Shown here in pieces: positions 28,458 to 37,947 of a DNA stretch of 64,000 bases (position 1 is its first letter; every line of letters starts with the position of its first letter). The translations under genes were made by a program, and so were the position numbers. The stretch is from NCBI RefSeq assembly GCF_900107725.1, contig NZ_FNQO01000001.1, positions 736,458 to 800,457 on the forward strand, in the 5' to 3' direction. This DNA is from Microbulbifer marinus. Lineage in GTDB: Bacteria; Pseudomonadota; Gammaproteobacteria; Pseudomonadales; Cellvibrionaceae. The notes under the pieces were generated by a model. That model was given only the letters and a program-made list of their open reading frames with translations. It was not told the origin of the DNA and did not search any database.

Positions 28458-31370
28458 TTGAACAACTCACATCCCGCCTTTGAACTGGTCACCAGCGCAG
28501 AAATCGAATCCCTAGGTGTCCGCGTCGAAGAGTACCGCCATGTCAGTACCGGCGCCCAACACCTGCATATCGCCGCCGACAATCCGGAGAACGTGTTTCT
28601 GGTGGCACTGCGCACCGTGCCTCAGGACTCCACCGGTGTAGCGCATATCCTCGAGCATACCGCTCTGTGCGGCAGCGACAAGTATCCGGTACGGGATCCG
28701 TTCTTCATGATGATAAGGCGCTCCCTGAACACTTTTATGAATGCCTTCACCAGTTCAGACTGGACCGCCTACCCCTTCGCCAGCCAGAACCGCAAGGATT
28801 TCGACAACCTGCTCGACGTCTATCTCGATGCGGTTTTCTTTGCGCGCCTGGATCCGCTGGATTTCGCCCAGGAGGGCCACCGCCTGGAGTTTACCGAAAC
28901 CGACAATCCGGACAGCGAACTGGTATACAAGGGCGTCGTCTACAACGAAATGAAAGGCGCCATGAGCTCGGTGACCTCCCAGCTCTGGCAGACGCTGAGC
29001 AAGTACCTGTTTCCGACGACGACCTATCACCACAACTCCGGTGGCGATCCGGCAGATATTCCCAAGCTCACCTACGACCAGCTGGTAATGTTTTACCGCA
29101 CTCATTATCACCCGAGTAACGCCATCTTCATGACCTTTGGCGACATCCCCGCCGCCGAACACCAGGCGGTATTCGAGGAGAAGGCGCTGCACAAGTTCGA
29201 GCCCCTGCACAAGGTCATATCTGTTGGCCGCGAAGACCACTATCAGGCGCCGCTGCGGGTTGAGGAGCACTACCCCCTCAGCGGTGAGGAGGAACTGAAG
29301 GAGAAGACCCACATAGTACTAGGCTGGTTGCTCGGCGATGTCACGGACCTGGAGGAGGCGCTGACTGCCCACCTGCTGGCCGGCGTTCTGTTGGACAACA
29401 GCGCCTCGCCGCTGATGAAACTGCTGGAAACCACTGAGCTGGGCACCTCACCCTCGCCACTCGTGGGCCTGGACGACTCACAGCGCGAACTGGTGTTCGT
29501 ATGCGGCATTGAGGGCAGTGAGCGCGAGCGTGCCGACGAGTTGGAACAGCAGGTGCTGACCGTACTGGAGGAAGTGGCGGAAAAAGGCGTGCCCTACGAA
29601 CAGGTCGCCGCCAGCCTGCATCAGCTGGAACTACAGCAGCGTGAAATCGGTGGCGACGGCTACCCGTACGGCCTGCAGCTGATACTGACTGCCCTGACCG
29701 GCGCCACCCACCGCGGTGACGCGATCGGCCTGCTGAATATCGATGCAACCCTGGAAAAACTGCGCGAACAGATCAAGGACCCGCGCTTTATCGCCGACAA
29801 GGCGCGCAAACTGCTGGTAGAGAATCAGCACCGCGTGCGCCTGATACTGTCCCCGGACGACAAGCTCGCCGAGCGTCGCGAAGCCGACGAGAAGGCGCTG
29901 CTGGCGGAGATCAAAACGCAACTGAGCGACGGTGACAAGAAACAGATCATCCAGACCGCCCATGCACTGGCCGAGCGCCAGCAACGCGAAGATGACGCAT
30001 CCATCCTGCCCAAAGTCGGCGTGGAAGATATTCCACCGGAACTGCCCAAGGTAGAGGGCGAAGAGGTTGATCTCGGCAAGCAGAAGCTAACCCGCTACAG
30101 CGCTGGCACCAACGGCCTCGTCTATCAGCAGATGGTCAGCGCCCTGCCGGAGTTCAGCGAAGAGGAGAAGCAGCTGCTGCCCTATTACTGCCAGGTACTG
30201 AGCGAGGTCGGCCTCGGCGATAAGGATTACCTGGAAGTCCAGCAGTGGCAGACCAGCGTCGCCGGTGCTCTGCACGGCTTTACCAGCAGCCGCACCGCAA
30301 TTGACGATCTGCAGCAGTTGAGCGGCCACTTTATCCTGTCCGGTAAGGCGCTGGCACGTAATCAGGAGGCGCTGACCGAACTGATGCAGGCCACCATGGA
30401 ACAGGTCCGCTTCGACGAGCTGCCGCGCATCAAGGAATTGCTGCTGCAGACACTGGCGCGGCGCGAACAGGGTGTAGTGGGTAACGGCCACGCCCTGGCG
30501 ATGGCGGCGGCCAGCGCCGGTTACAACCGCGCCGCTTTTGAAAGCCATGCGACCGGGGGGCTGCTGGGGCTGCGCAACCTGAAGGCACTGGTGCGCGGTC
30601 TGGATGCCGAACAGGGCTTGGAAAAACTCGCCGCGCAATTCCAGGCCATACATCAGAAAATTCTCGCGGCCCCGCGCCAGTTCCTGTTGATCGGCGAAGA
30701 GGACAAGCTGCCGGAATTCACCCAGGCGCTCGCGCCGCTGGCCGTCGACTCGTCACTACCGCCGGCGGACCCCAACGCGCCCTTCGAGAGCCAGCATATC
30801 CAGCAGCTGTGGATCGCCAACAGCCAGGTCAACTTCTGCGCCAAGGCCTATGCCACCGTGCCGATGACCCATCCCGATGCCGCCCCGCTGGCCGTACTCG
30901 GCGGTTTCCTGCGCAACGGTTATCTGCACCGGACCATTCGCGAGCAGGGCGGCGCCTATGGTGGCGGTGCCACTCATGACAGCAATATCGGTGTTTTCCG
31001 TTTCTACTCGTACCGCGACCCGCGGATGGGAGAGACGCTCGCCGACTTCGATGCCTCACTGAAGTGGCTGACGGCAGAGAAACACAAGGACGAACAGGTG
31101 GAGGAAGCGATACTCGGCGTTGTCGGCGCACTGGACAAGCCGGGCTCACCCGCCGGCGAAGCCAAGAAGGCTTTCCACTCAAACCTCTATGGTCGCAGCC
31201 ATGCGGTGCGTCAAGAGTTCCGCCGCCAGGTGACGGAAGTGCGCCTCGAGGATCTTAAGCGGGTCGCCGCAACTTACCTGAAACCGGAAAAGGCCAGCAC
31301 GGCGGTGGTAACCGGTGCCCTCGGACGGGAAGCCGGCCTGAAACTGGATCTACAGGAAGAGAAACTTTAA
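28458..31370 (+). CDS. M16C family zinc metallopeptidase (presequence protease/PreP-like)
   Basis: This 970-residue peptidase belongs to the insulinase clan ME. The inverted zinc motif HILEH is at residues 63-67, with the distal glutamate expected about 75 residues further on (YNEMKGAMSS). Four M16 domains in one chain, joined by a helical hinge in the middle, form a clamshell that degrades unstructured peptides, as in mitochondrial PreP and yeast Cym1. The C-terminal REQGGAYGGGATHDSNIGVF segment is a substrate-binding loop. No signal peptide is seen, so it likely clears peptides in the cytoplasm. The start is TTG with CAGGGAG 7 bp upstream. Confidence 0.94.
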   Translation: MNNSHPAFELVTSAEIESLGVRVEEYRHVSTGAQHLHIAADNPENVFLVALRTVPQDSTGVAHILEHTALCGSDKYPVRDPFFMMIRRSLNTFMNAFTSSDWTAYPFASQNRKDFDNLLDVYLDAVFFARLDPLDFAQEGHRLEFTETDNPDSELVYKGVVYNEMKGAMSSVTSQLWQTLSKYLFPTTTYHHNSGGDPADIPKLTYDQLVMFYRTHYHPSNAIFMTFGDIPAAEHQAVFEEKALHKFEPLHKVISVGREDHYQAPLRVEEHYPLSGEEELKEKTHIVLGWLLGDVTDLEEALTAHLLAGVLLDNSASPLMKLLETTELGTSPSPLVGLDDSQRELVFVCGIEGSERERADELEQQVLTVLEEVAEKGVPYEQVAASLHQLELQQREIGGDGYPYGLQLILTALTGATHRGDAIGLLNIDATLEKLREQIKDPRFIADKARKLLVENQHRVRLILSPDDKLAERREADEKALLAEIKTQLSDGDKKQIIQTAHALAERQQREDDASILPKVGVEDIPPELPKVEGEEVDLGKQKLTRYSAGTNGLVYQQMVSALPEFSEEEKQLLPYYCQVLSEVGLGDKDYLEVQQWQTSVAGALHGFTSSRTAIDDLQQLSGHFILSGKALARNQEALTELMQATMEQVRFDELPRIKELLLQTLARREQGVVGNGHALAMAAASAGYNRAAFESHATGGLLGLRNLKALVRGLDAEQGLEKLAAQFQAIHQKILAAPRQFLLIGEEDKLPEFTQALAPLAVDSSLPPADPNAPFESQHIQQLWIANSQVNFCAKAYATVPMTHPDAAPLAVLGGFLRNGYLHRTIREQGGAYGGGATHDSNIGVFRFYSYRDPRMGETLADFDASLKWLTAEKHKDEQVEEAILGVVGALDKPGSPAGEAKKAFHSNLYGRSHAVRQEFRRQVTEVRLEDLKRVAATYLKPEKASTAVVTGALGREAGLKLDLQEEKL

Positions 31371-31470
31371 CGCCTCGCATGGCGGACGATAGTAATGGGC
31401 CTGCCGTGAAATACGGCGGGTTCCGTTTCCGCGATCAGATAGAAGCGCCGGCAATGCCGGTGAAAGCAGC

Positions 31471-32214
31471 ATGACCAGACACGACAATATTTACGCGAAC
31501 CCGCTGGGTGATGTGGCCGGTTTCCAATTCGACCAGTCCGTGGTCGAAGTCTTCCCGGATATGATCCAGCGCTCGGTGCCCGGCTACACCACCATCGTCG
31601 CGATGATCGGTACGCTGGCCGAACGCTATGCCCAGGCCGGCAGCCGCTGTTACGATCTCGGCAGCTCCCTTTGTGCGGCCACACTATCCATGCGCCACCG
31701 TATTCCAGCGGCGAACTGCGAAATTGTTGCCGTCGACAATTCCCCGGCAATGGTGGAACAGGCGCGCAAGGTACTGGCGGCAGACAGCGGCCAGGTGCCG
31801 GTACAGCTCATCTGCGACGACTTGCAGAACGTCGCCATCGAGAACGCTTCGGTGGTGGTACTGAACTTTACCCTGCAATTTATCCCAGTGGCGCAGCGTC
31901 TGGCAATTGCACAGAAGATTCACGACGGCCTGCGCCCCGGTGGCATACTCATTATTTCCGAGAAAGTCGATTTCACCGATCCCGACCACCGTGAACTGAT
32001 GATCGATCTGCACCACTCTTTCAAGCGGGCCAATGGCTACAGCGAACTGGAGATAGCGCAGAAGCGCTCCGCGCTGGAAAATGTGCTGATCCCGGAAACC
32101 CTCGACACGCACCGCGAACGACTCAAAGCCGTCGGCTTTTCCAGCGTCGATGTCTGGTTTCAGTGTTTCAATTTTGCCTCATTGATTGCGATCAAAGGCA
32201 AGGCCGGAAAGTGA
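31471..32214 (+). CDS. cmoA: carboxy-S-adenosyl-L-methionine synthase CmoA
   Basis: This 247-residue enzyme, the same length as E. coli CmoA, makes carboxy-SAM from SAM and prephenate. The SAM-binding motif [17 protein letters not shown] and [12 protein letters not shown] are typical. The product is used by CmoB to install the carboxymethoxy group at U34 of several tRNAs, allowing decoding of G- and U-ending codons. The gene is followed by cmoB after 7 bp. Its use of prephenate links this pathway to aromatic biosynthesis. Confidence 0.96.
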   Translation: MTRHDNIYANPLGDVAGFQFDQSVVEVFPDMIQRSVPGYTTIVAMIGTLAERYAQAGSRCYDLGSSLCAATLSMRHRIPAANCEIVAVDNSPAMVEQARKVLAADSGQVPVQLICDDLQNVAIENASVVVLNFTLQFIPVAQRLAIAQKIHDGLRPGGILIISEKVDFTDPDHRELMIDLHHSFKRANGYSELEIAQKRSALENVLIPETLDTHRERLKAVGFSSVDVWFQCFNFASLIAIKGKAGK

Positions 32215-32221
32215 TTGCACC

Positions 32222-33199
32222 GTGATTGACTACACCCAACTCTACGCCGCCCTGCAACACATCCCCGCGCTGCGGCCCTGGCTGACAAAGCTGCCGGAGC
32301 AGGTCGCCGCGGGCCTGAGTCCTCACCGCTGGGGTGACCTACCCGACTGGCAGGCCGCCCTCGACGGGTTGCCGGATATCACCGCTTCCTATATCGAACT
32401 GGGTGACAAGGTGCGCATCGGATGCAGCGCCGACGCCTCAGAAGGCCAGCTGGAAACGCTGGAGCAACAACTGCGCAAACTGCACCCGTGGCGCAAAGGC
32501 CCCTGGGACGTTTTCGATGTTTTTATCGATACCGAGTGGCGTTCGGACTGGAAGTGGGACCGGGTATTGCCACACCTCGAGCCGCTGGAGAACCGCCTCG
32601 TGCTCGATGTCGGCTGCGGCAATGGCTATCACTGCTGGCGAGCTTTGGGCGCCGGTGCGCGCCGCGTTATCGGCATAGATCCATCGGCGAAATACGTCGC
32701 CCAGTTCTATGCCCTGAAAAAATACCTCGGCGAGGAGCAACCGGTAGACCTGCTGCCACTCGGCATTGAGGCCCTGCCCCCGAACCTGCAGGCTTTCGAT
32801 ACCACTTTCTCTATGGGTGTGCTGTACCACCGCCGCTCGCCGATGGATCACCTGCGCGAGCTGCGCGAGACACTGCGCCCCGGTGGTCAGCTGGTCCTGG
32901 AAACCCTGGTAATCGACGGCGAGCTGGGTGACTGCCTTGTCCCTGAGGGTCGCTATGCCAAGATGCGCAATGTCTGGTTTATTCCGAGCTGCGCCACACT
33001 CGAAAGTTGGCTGCGCAAGTGCGGCTTCGAAGACCCGACCACCGTGGATCAGAACATCACCAGTTTCGGCGAACAGCGCCGCACCGAGTGGATGCGCTTC
33101 GAATCACTGGCCGACTTCCTGGACCCGGAGTCACCCAATCAGACGATCGAAGGCCATCCGCTGCCCAAACGCGCCGTCGTAGTCGCCAAAGCGCCGTAG
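32222..33199 (+). CDS. cmoB: tRNA U34 carboxymethyltransferase CmoB
   Basis: This 325-residue protein (E. coli 323) transfers the carboxymethyl group from carboxy-SAM to 5-hydroxyuridine 34 of tRNA. It has an N-terminal helical extension and the methyltransferase core with VLDVGCGNGYHCWRALGAGA and the conserved SMGVLYHRRSPMDHL. The GTG at 32222 gives the expected N-terminus (IDYTQLYAAL); the frame continues upstream over the end of cmoA but without homology. Operon with cmoA, 7-bp gap. Confidence 0.96.
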   Translation: MIDYTQLYAALQHIPALRPWLTKLPEQVAAGLSPHRWGDLPDWQAALDGLPDITASYIELGDKVRIGCSADASEGQLETLEQQLRKLHPWRKGPWDVFDVFIDTEWRSDWKWDRVLPHLEPLENRLVLDVGCGNGYHCWRALGAGARRVIGIDPSAKYVAQFYALKKYLGEEQPVDLLPLGIEALPPNLQAFDTTFSMGVLYHRRSPMDHLRELRETLRPGGQLVLETLVIDGELGDCLVPEGRYAKMRNVWFIPSCATLESWLRKCGFEDPTTVDQNITSFGEQRRTEWMRFESLADFLDPESPNQTIEGHPLPKRAVVVAKAP

Positions 33200-33434
33200 C
33201 ATCTATTACTTGAGCGATTTAAAGGCGCATTAATCCCGCCAGATCGCGCAGCTATAGAATTTTATCCGGAATGGCAGATAGCACCTTGATTGTTGCGTCT
33301 GCTTCGGCAAAGTTCGCCCTCTATTGGTGCAACTATATCCTATAAGCATCCTGCGGGACCGCGTGTGCGATTGTCAGCTTATCGCCACTGCGCGGCACCC
33401 GTTCCCATAATGCATTCCGGTTCAGAGACTTTGT

Positions 33435-34820
33435 ATGAGCATTAGCGTTTTCGAACTTTTCAAGATCGGCGTCGGCCCTTCCAGCTCTCACACCGTGGGC
33501 CCCATGGTCGCCGCGCGCCAGTTCGTGCAGGACCTGGACAGCCGTAACCAACTGCAGAAAACCGATCGGGTACAGGTGCACCTGTACGGCTCTCTGGCTC
33601 TTACCGGCATCGGCCACGGTACCGATATGGCAGTACTGATGGGCCTGCTGGGCGAGTCACCCGACACCATCGACGTGGACACCATTGACGACAAGATGGC
33701 GCTTATCGAGCAGGACCACAAACTGCGATTGAGTGATGACCACAATATTGAATTTATTCGCGATCGAGATCTGCTGTTCCACAACGACGAGTTCCTGCCC
33801 CAGCACGCCAATGGCATGACCTGCCAGGCATATGACGGCGACGAACTGCTGTTCGAACGCAGCTACTTCTCCATTGGCGGCGGCTTCGTACTGTCTGAAG
33901 AGGATTTTGCCCACAAGGATCAGATAGCTACCCTGCTCCCCTATGATTTCAGTTCCGCGCATCAGCTGATGGACCTGTGCGACAAGCACGGCTGGAGCAT
34001 CGCCGACCTGGCGATGGAAAATGAAAAGGCCTTCCGCAATGAGCAGGAAGTAAAGGACGCGCTGTGGCAGATCTGGGAGGTAATGGATGCATCGATTCAG
34101 CGCGGCTGCCGCCAGCAGGGAGTGCTCCCCGGCGGGCTGAATGTACGCCGGCGCGCGGCAGAATTGTATCGCGAGCTCAGCAAGCAGTCTGAAGAGGAGC
34201 GCAACCACGGCTTGGCGATTCTCGACTGGGTCAGCCTGTTTGCACTGGCAGTCAATGAAGAGAACGCGGCGCGCGGGCGTATTGTCACCGCGCCGACCAA
34301 CGGTGCCGCCGGCGTGATTCCGGCGGTGATTGCCTATTATGTACAGTTCGTACACGACCCACAGGAACACGGCGACCTGAAGGATCAGGTGGTGAAATTC
34401 CTACTCACCGCCGGCGCCATCGGCATGCTGTTCAAGAAGAACGCCTCCATATCTGCAGCCGAGGTCGGCTGTCAGGGGGAGATCGGGGTCGCCTGCTCGA
34501 TGGCGTCAGCCGGGCTCGCCGCGGTCCAAGGGGGCAGCAACCAGCAAGTCGAGAATGCCGCGGAAATCGGTATGGAGCACAACCTGGGGCTGACCTGCGA
34601 TCCGATCGGTGGCCTCGTCCAGGTACCCTGCATCGAGCGCAATACGATGGGCGCGGTTAAGGCCATCAACGCCGCCCGTCTGGCGCTGCGCGGCGATGGG
34701 GCACACATAGTGCCGCTGGACAGTGTTATCGAAACGATGCGCCAGACCGGTATCGATATGCAGAGCAAGTACAAAGAGACTTCCCTTGGCGGCTTGGCGG
34801 TGAACGCCGTTAACTGCTGA
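33435..34820 (+). CDS. sdaA: L-serine ammonia-lyase (iron-sulfur dependent)
   Basis: This 461-residue enzyme deaminates L-serine to pyruvate. The N-terminal beta domain begins [23 protein letters not shown], and the alpha domain holds the [4Fe-4S] cysteines, visible in [17 protein letters not shown] and [18 protein letters not shown]. It is the single-chain type, as in E. coli SdaA (454). The cluster is oxygen-sensitive and acts as a Lewis acid in the reaction. It is monocistronic and ends in a clear terminator. Confidence 0.96.
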   Translation: MSISVFELFKIGVGPSSSHTVGPMVAARQFVQDLDSRNQLQKTDRVQVHLYGSLALTGIGHGTDMAVLMGLLGESPDTIDVDTIDDKMALIEQDHKLRLSDDHNIEFIRDRDLLFHNDEFLPQHANGMTCQAYDGDELLFERSYFSIGGGFVLSEEDFAHKDQIATLLPYDFSSAHQLMDLCDKHGWSIADLAMENEKAFRNEQEVKDALWQIWEVMDASIQRGCRQQGVLPGGLNVRRRAAELYRELSKQSEEERNHGLAILDWVSLFALAVNEENAARGRIVTAPTNGAAGVIPAVIAYYVQFVHDPQEHGDLKDQVVKFLLTAGAIGMLFKKNASISAAEVGCQGEIGVACSMASAGLAAVQGGSNQQVENAAEIGMEHNLGLTCDPIGGLVQVPCIERNTMGAVKAINAARLALRGDGAHIVPLDSVIETMRQTGIDMQSKYKETSLGGLAVNAVNC

Positions 34821-34831
34821 TATTTGCCCGC

Positions 34832-34859
34832 TAAGTACCGTCGACCACGACGGTACTTA
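34832..34859 (+). terminator. rho-independent terminator after sdaA
   Basis: A perfect 12-bp stem TAAGTACCGTCG / CGACGGTACTTA with a 4-nt loop, followed by TCCTTTCTTTT, starts 11 bp after the sdaA stop. Confidence 0.85.
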
Positions 34860-35021
34860 TCCTTTCTTTTACACGCATTTCCCGAACCGGTTAGCAGCAG
34901 ATGATCAGGCCGGGAATTCCGCCATCATTGTCTGCAGCACACGGCTATACGGAATTCTCTACCTTCACTTCGCCACAGATGCTGGTGAAATCGAATTCTC
35001 GCCAAAAGCTCTAAATGTTTA

Positions 35022-35822
35022 CTAGGGAACGCCATGCTTGGTGTAGATATCAAAGCGCCCCGACTTCCCCTCCAGTGACAGAGTGGGTTTTTTATCGGCC
35101 AGAAATGGTGCAAGCCGCGGCCGCTTGACCACGGTGCGGTAATAGCAGGCCGAGAAGGCCGGCGCCAGTAACCCGTCCGCATCCTCATCGCTGCCAACCA
35201 GCTGATGAAAGGCCGCCATTTCTTTCTTTACCTTGGCACTCTTACCGCGCTCCGGGAACATCGGATCCAGATACACGACCTGTACAGATTCCGGCGACTG
35301 CTGCGCCAGCCACTCAACTGCGGAAATGTCTTCCTCACAGAGCTCCAGGCGGGTGGCGATCGCGGCCAGCTCTCGATCCTCCTGCGCGGCAAGCCTGAGC
35401 CGCCGCAAACCGTCGCTCAACAGCAACCGCACTACCGGATTGCGTTCCAGCATCAATACGTGACAGCCGAGCGACGCCAGCACAAAGGCATCGCGCCCGA
35501 GCCCTGCGGTAGCGTCGACAACTCGTGGATAAAAGCCACCGCGTACACCAACCGCTTTTGCTATCTGCTGACCCTTGCCACCGCCGTATTTGCGCCGGTG
35601 CGCCAGCGCGCCGCCGACAAAATCCACCGCCACCGGCCCAGGTGCCTTGCGGCCGGTTGCCCGCAGCTGCAACCTTTCATCCAACTGCAAAACATAAGAG
35701 AACTCATCGATTTCTACCGGGTCCCGGCAATCCAGACAGGAGATTTGCAGTTGAGTTGCCAGTGATTGTGCCGCAGCAAGATACTCTGCCGCGCTGGCTA
35801 CGATGGCCAAGGCGTTGCTCAC
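35022..35822 (-). CDS. rsmJ: 16S rRNA m2G1516 methyltransferase RsmJ
   Basis: This 266-residue methyltransferase (E. coli 250) modifies G1516 of 16S rRNA. The RsmJ pattern is clear: GPVAVDFVGGALAHRRKYGGGKGQ, PRVVDATAGLGRDAFVLASLGC (SAM motif I) and VYLDPMFPERGKSAKVKKEM (catalytic DPMFP). I chose the GTG at 35822, preceded by GGAAC 4 bp upstream; upstream sequence overlaps the neighbouring gene in another frame. It follows a SpoIIAA-like gene by 34 bp on the same strand. Confidence 0.93.
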   Translation of the reverse strand: MSNALAIVASAAEYLAAAQSLATQLQISCLDCRDPVEIDEFSYVLQLDERLQLRATGRKAPGPVAVDFVGGALAHRRKYGGGKGQQIAKAVGVRGGFYPRVVDATAGLGRDAFVLASLGCHVLMLERNPVVRLLLSDGLRRLRLAAQEDRELAAIATRLELCEEDISAVEWLAQQSPESVQVVYLDPMFPERGKSAKVKKEMAAFHQLVGSDEDADGLLAPAFSACYYRTVVKRPRLAPFLADKKPTLSLEGKSGRFDIYTKHGVP

Positions 35823-35856
35823 ATTTGTTCCAGAAGAGAAATTGGGACCGGCGATG

Positions 35857-36225
35857 CTAACCCGCTTCACCGAGCCACGCCAGAGCACGCTTAAACTCGA
35901 CGGAAGAAAAGGGACGCACCTCAGCACTGACAAAGTGGTCGACCAGCCGCGGCATATAGCCGAGCAGGGGTTCATCGGACACGACGGCAATCTTGTGGAT
36001 GTGCTTGTGGTGATCGCGGACAAAGCGGCAATGGGATACCAGCGCAGCGAAGCTTTCCCAGCCGGAGAAGTCCTGGGCGTTTATTAGCAGCCCAGACAGC
36101 CGGCCGTGTTCACTGATCACCGGATCGACTTGTGCCTGCAGTGATTGGAAGTCCTCTGCGGTCAACGGACCCAGAGGCTTCACTTCGAGAACGGTGTGGG
36201 AAAGATGCCACTGATGATCGATCAT
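35857..36225 (-). CDS. SpoIIAA-like (STAS/SEC14-type) small protein
   Basis: This 122-residue cytoplasmic protein matches the SpoIIAA-like family: VKPLGPLTAEDFQSLQAQVDPVI near the N-terminus, LLINAQDFSGWESFAAL in the middle and KIAVVSDEPLLGYMPRLVDHF in the second half. The STAS-like fold may bind a hydrophobic ligand or act as a partner-switch element. The regulator's phosphorylatable Ser of anti-anti-sigma factors is not obvious. It leads a likely operon with rsmJ. Confidence 0.85.
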   Translation of the reverse strand: MIDHQWHLSHTVLEVKPLGPLTAEDFQSLQAQVDPVISEHGRLSGLLINAQDFSGWESFAALVSHCRFVRDHHKHIHKIAVVSDEPLLGYMPRLVDHFVSAEVRPFSSVEFKRALAWLGEAG

Positions 36226-36244
36226 AGATCTAATAAAAGAGAAG

Positions 36245-36266
36245 AGCCGCGGCTCGCGCCGCGGCT
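36245..36266 (-). terminator. terminator of the acidic-repeat protein gene
   Basis: A perfect 9-bp stem AGCCGCGGC / GCCGCGGCT with a 4-nt loop lies 28 bp beyond the stop of the minus-strand gene; read on that strand it is followed by the pyrimidine-rich CTTCTCTTTTATT. Confidence 0.75.
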
Positions 36267-36293
36267 TTACCGTATGCAGAAAAGCTTTCGGAC

Positions 36294-36761
36294 TCAGTTT
36301 TGCGGCTGGTCATTCTGCTTGTCGTCATCACGAAGCTCTTCGACAGCCTCTTCTGTCGCCTGCTTCACATCTTCGGCTGCCTCTCTCGCGGCCTCTCCCA
36401 CGTCCTCTAGAGCCTCTTCGGTTTTCTCGGCAGCGCCTTCCAGCACTTCCTCCGTCTTTTCCGCGGCCTCGTCCAATGCCTGACCGGCGTCACGCCCAGC
36501 TTCTTCTGCTTCGTCCTCAACTCCGCCGGGAGGCGTGGTATCGGTGTCATCGGGCTCTTGCGGCATCTGCGTATCCGGAGTACCCATACCGTCCGGAGGT
36601 GTAGACATATCATCCGGAGGGGTTGTCGTATCGTCCATTTGCTCAGTGTCAGGCTGCTCGAGTGAATCGTAGGCGTCCTTGGCCTCGTGGTCGCCGCCGC
36701 GCGACATGAAATAGCCGATAATCAGCAATAGAATTATCAGCGGAATTAAAAGCTTCTTCAT
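36294..36761 (-). CDS. membrane-anchored acidic, Ala/Glu-repeat protein of unknown function
   Basis: This 155-residue protein starts with a short charged segment and one hydrophobic helix (LLIPLIILLLIIGYFM), followed by a Pro/Thr/Asp-rich stretch (about residues 35-80) and a long Ala/Glu/Asp-rich amphipathic region made of 11-residue-like repeats (AAEKTEEVLEGAAEKTEEALEDVGEAA region, about 98-140). The repeats resemble LEA or apolipoprotein-type helices. It is strongly acidic with few aromatic residues. I do not recognise a named family. A role in envelope stress or desiccation/osmotic protection is possible but unproven. GAGGTGG precedes the ATG, and a terminator follows. Confidence 0.75.
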   Translation of the reverse strand: MKKLLIPLIILLLIIGYFMSRGGDHEAKDAYDSLEQPDTEQMDDTTTPPDDMSTPPDGMGTPDTQMPQEPDDTDTTPPGGVEDEAEEAGRDAGQALDEAAEKTEEVLEGAAEKTEEALEDVGEAAREAAEDVKQATEEAVEELRDDDKQNDQPQN

Positions 36762-37233
36762 AAACCCACCTCTTGACCCCTGACTGTTTCGTGGATGGAG
36801 ACATCACTCGCAAGGCCTACTATGTTGTGCCAGGCCGGCATGGACACAATAGATGTGACTGTATGCCGGCGGCCTCGCGATAACAATATGCCTTACTCTA
36901 GCCTCATGGCGCCAAGACGTTCTCCGCACTTTCGGGTCCACTGGAAGAAGGTGACGCCAATATTGATAAGAATAACTCGCCATTGGGGTTCTTCAAGGAA
37001 CAATATTCCTCTATTACAGTTCGGATTGCTGTAAAAAATGGAGGAACTAGAACCGAAAGCTTTAAGGAGCTTCAGTGACTGGACAATCGAAGCGATTCGA
37101 AATGTTTTGTCCTGTAGAGATCAACGGTTAACTCGACACTCTGTCGTGGATCTGGGGTGACATATAGGGCGGGTATTTAAAGAGAACTTCGTCTCCCGCG
37201 GGTGGCCAGAGGTCAAAGCGTATGCCTGTCGAT
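36762..37233. other. gene-free stretch between two minus-strand genes
   Basis: This 472-bp gap is AT-richer than its surroundings. It contains a spaced 8-bp inverted repeat GCCGGCAT/ATGCCGGC (36834-36841 and 36863-36870). Short open frames exist but none has homology or a ribosome-binding site that I would trust. It must contain the promoter of the acidic-repeat gene. Confidence 0.4.
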
Positions 37234-37713
37234 TCAGCCTTGCTTTTCAATATCCTTGAGCCGCGCGAGCATATTGGTGGCTTCGGATTCGGCCACCGCC
37301 GCTTCACAGCTGCGCAACTGCAGCCGGCCGAAACTGTCGGGGCTGGCGAAGATTAGATAGCTTTCGCCTTTTTTTAACTTCTTGTCACAAAATTCGAGAC
37401 CGAGGCGAAAAGCGAGCAGACGATTGGCCTCGCCCTTCCAAATCTGCCGGGAAACCGCAGAGTACACATAACCGGAAATGGCAACCATGCCCGGTTCAGA
37501 CAGCGCGTTGTCAATATCGCGGTGAACACCGGTGATCTGCACTTGTGCCACCAGCTCTGCCTCCGCATAGCGCAGGGCCAGGCTATCCGCAGGCCCTTCG
37601 CCGGCGGTGACCGCTTGCGCCTCCTCCGCCGTGAGGTCAGCAGTGCAACAGAGTGCTAGGGCAAAAACTGAGCTGCCCACGAACTGATTCCACCCGTGTC
37701 GATTCCATCCCAC
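37234..37713 (-). CDS. secreted protein, possibly NTR/TIMP-like fold
   Basis: This 159-residue protein has a probable signal peptide (FVGSSVFALALCCTADLTA) and a mature part with the pattern seen in bacterial netrin/TIMP-like (NTR) proteins: a YAEAELVAQVQITGV strand, VSRQIWKGEANRLLAFRLG, a Cys in LEFCDKKLKKGESYLIFAS, and a second Cys in LRSCEAAV that could pair with it. NTR-like proteins often inhibit or bind other proteins; the bacterial ones are uncharacterised. The start is GTG with GGAGA 7 bp upstream. No operon partner is seen. Confidence 0.7.
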   Translation of the reverse strand: MGWNRHGWNQFVGSSVFALALCCTADLTAEEAQAVTAGEGPADSLALRYAEAELVAQVQITGVHRDIDNALSEPGMVAISGYVYSAVSRQIWKGEANRLLAFRLGLEFCDKKLKKGESYLIFASPDSFGRLQLRSCEAAVAESEATNMLARLKDIEKQG

Positions 37714-37813
37714 CCTGCTATCTCCTTATTCTCCGGGCGCACCGTTCACTTCCGATCGATGAGCGGCAATGCCTAGGGCGCCTTCTTCCACTGATAATAC
37801 TCGGCAACAAAAA

Positions 37814-37837
37814 AAAAGGGCACCGAGGTGCCCTTTT
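37814..37837 (-). terminator. rho-independent terminator downstream of the OmpA-like gene
   Basis: A 10-bp stem AAAAGGGCAC / GTGCCCTTTT, followed on the minus strand by a run of nine or more T, ends the transcript of the OmpA lipoprotein gene about 110 bp after its stop. Confidence 0.85.
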
Positions 37838-37864
37838 GTCGCCAGGACCATCCCGGTCCCAGGC

Positions 37865-37941
37865 CCGCAGGTTTCTGCGGCTCTACAAAACGGCTTACTG
37901 GCGTTCCATGCTCGAGCGGCCTCTCGGCCCTGCCGTTTTGT
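37865..37941 (-). other. structured 3' region of the OmpA-like transcript
   Basis: Between the OmpA-like stop and its terminator lie a perfect 10-bp inverted repeat ACAAAACGGC / GCCGTTTTGT (37885-37894 and 37932-37941) and a 6-bp hairpin CCGCAG-GTTT-CTGCGG (37865-37880). With the terminator this forms a folded tail of about 130 nt that could act as a 3'UTR-derived small RNA. Confidence 0.45.
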
Positions 37942-37947
37942 CTCATA

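Noticed and set aside
36795..37161. Short plus-strand frames in the 36.8-37.2 kb gap, including a 40-codon frame from 37038
   Set aside because: No homology or convincing ribosome-binding site, and the composition gives no support for coding.
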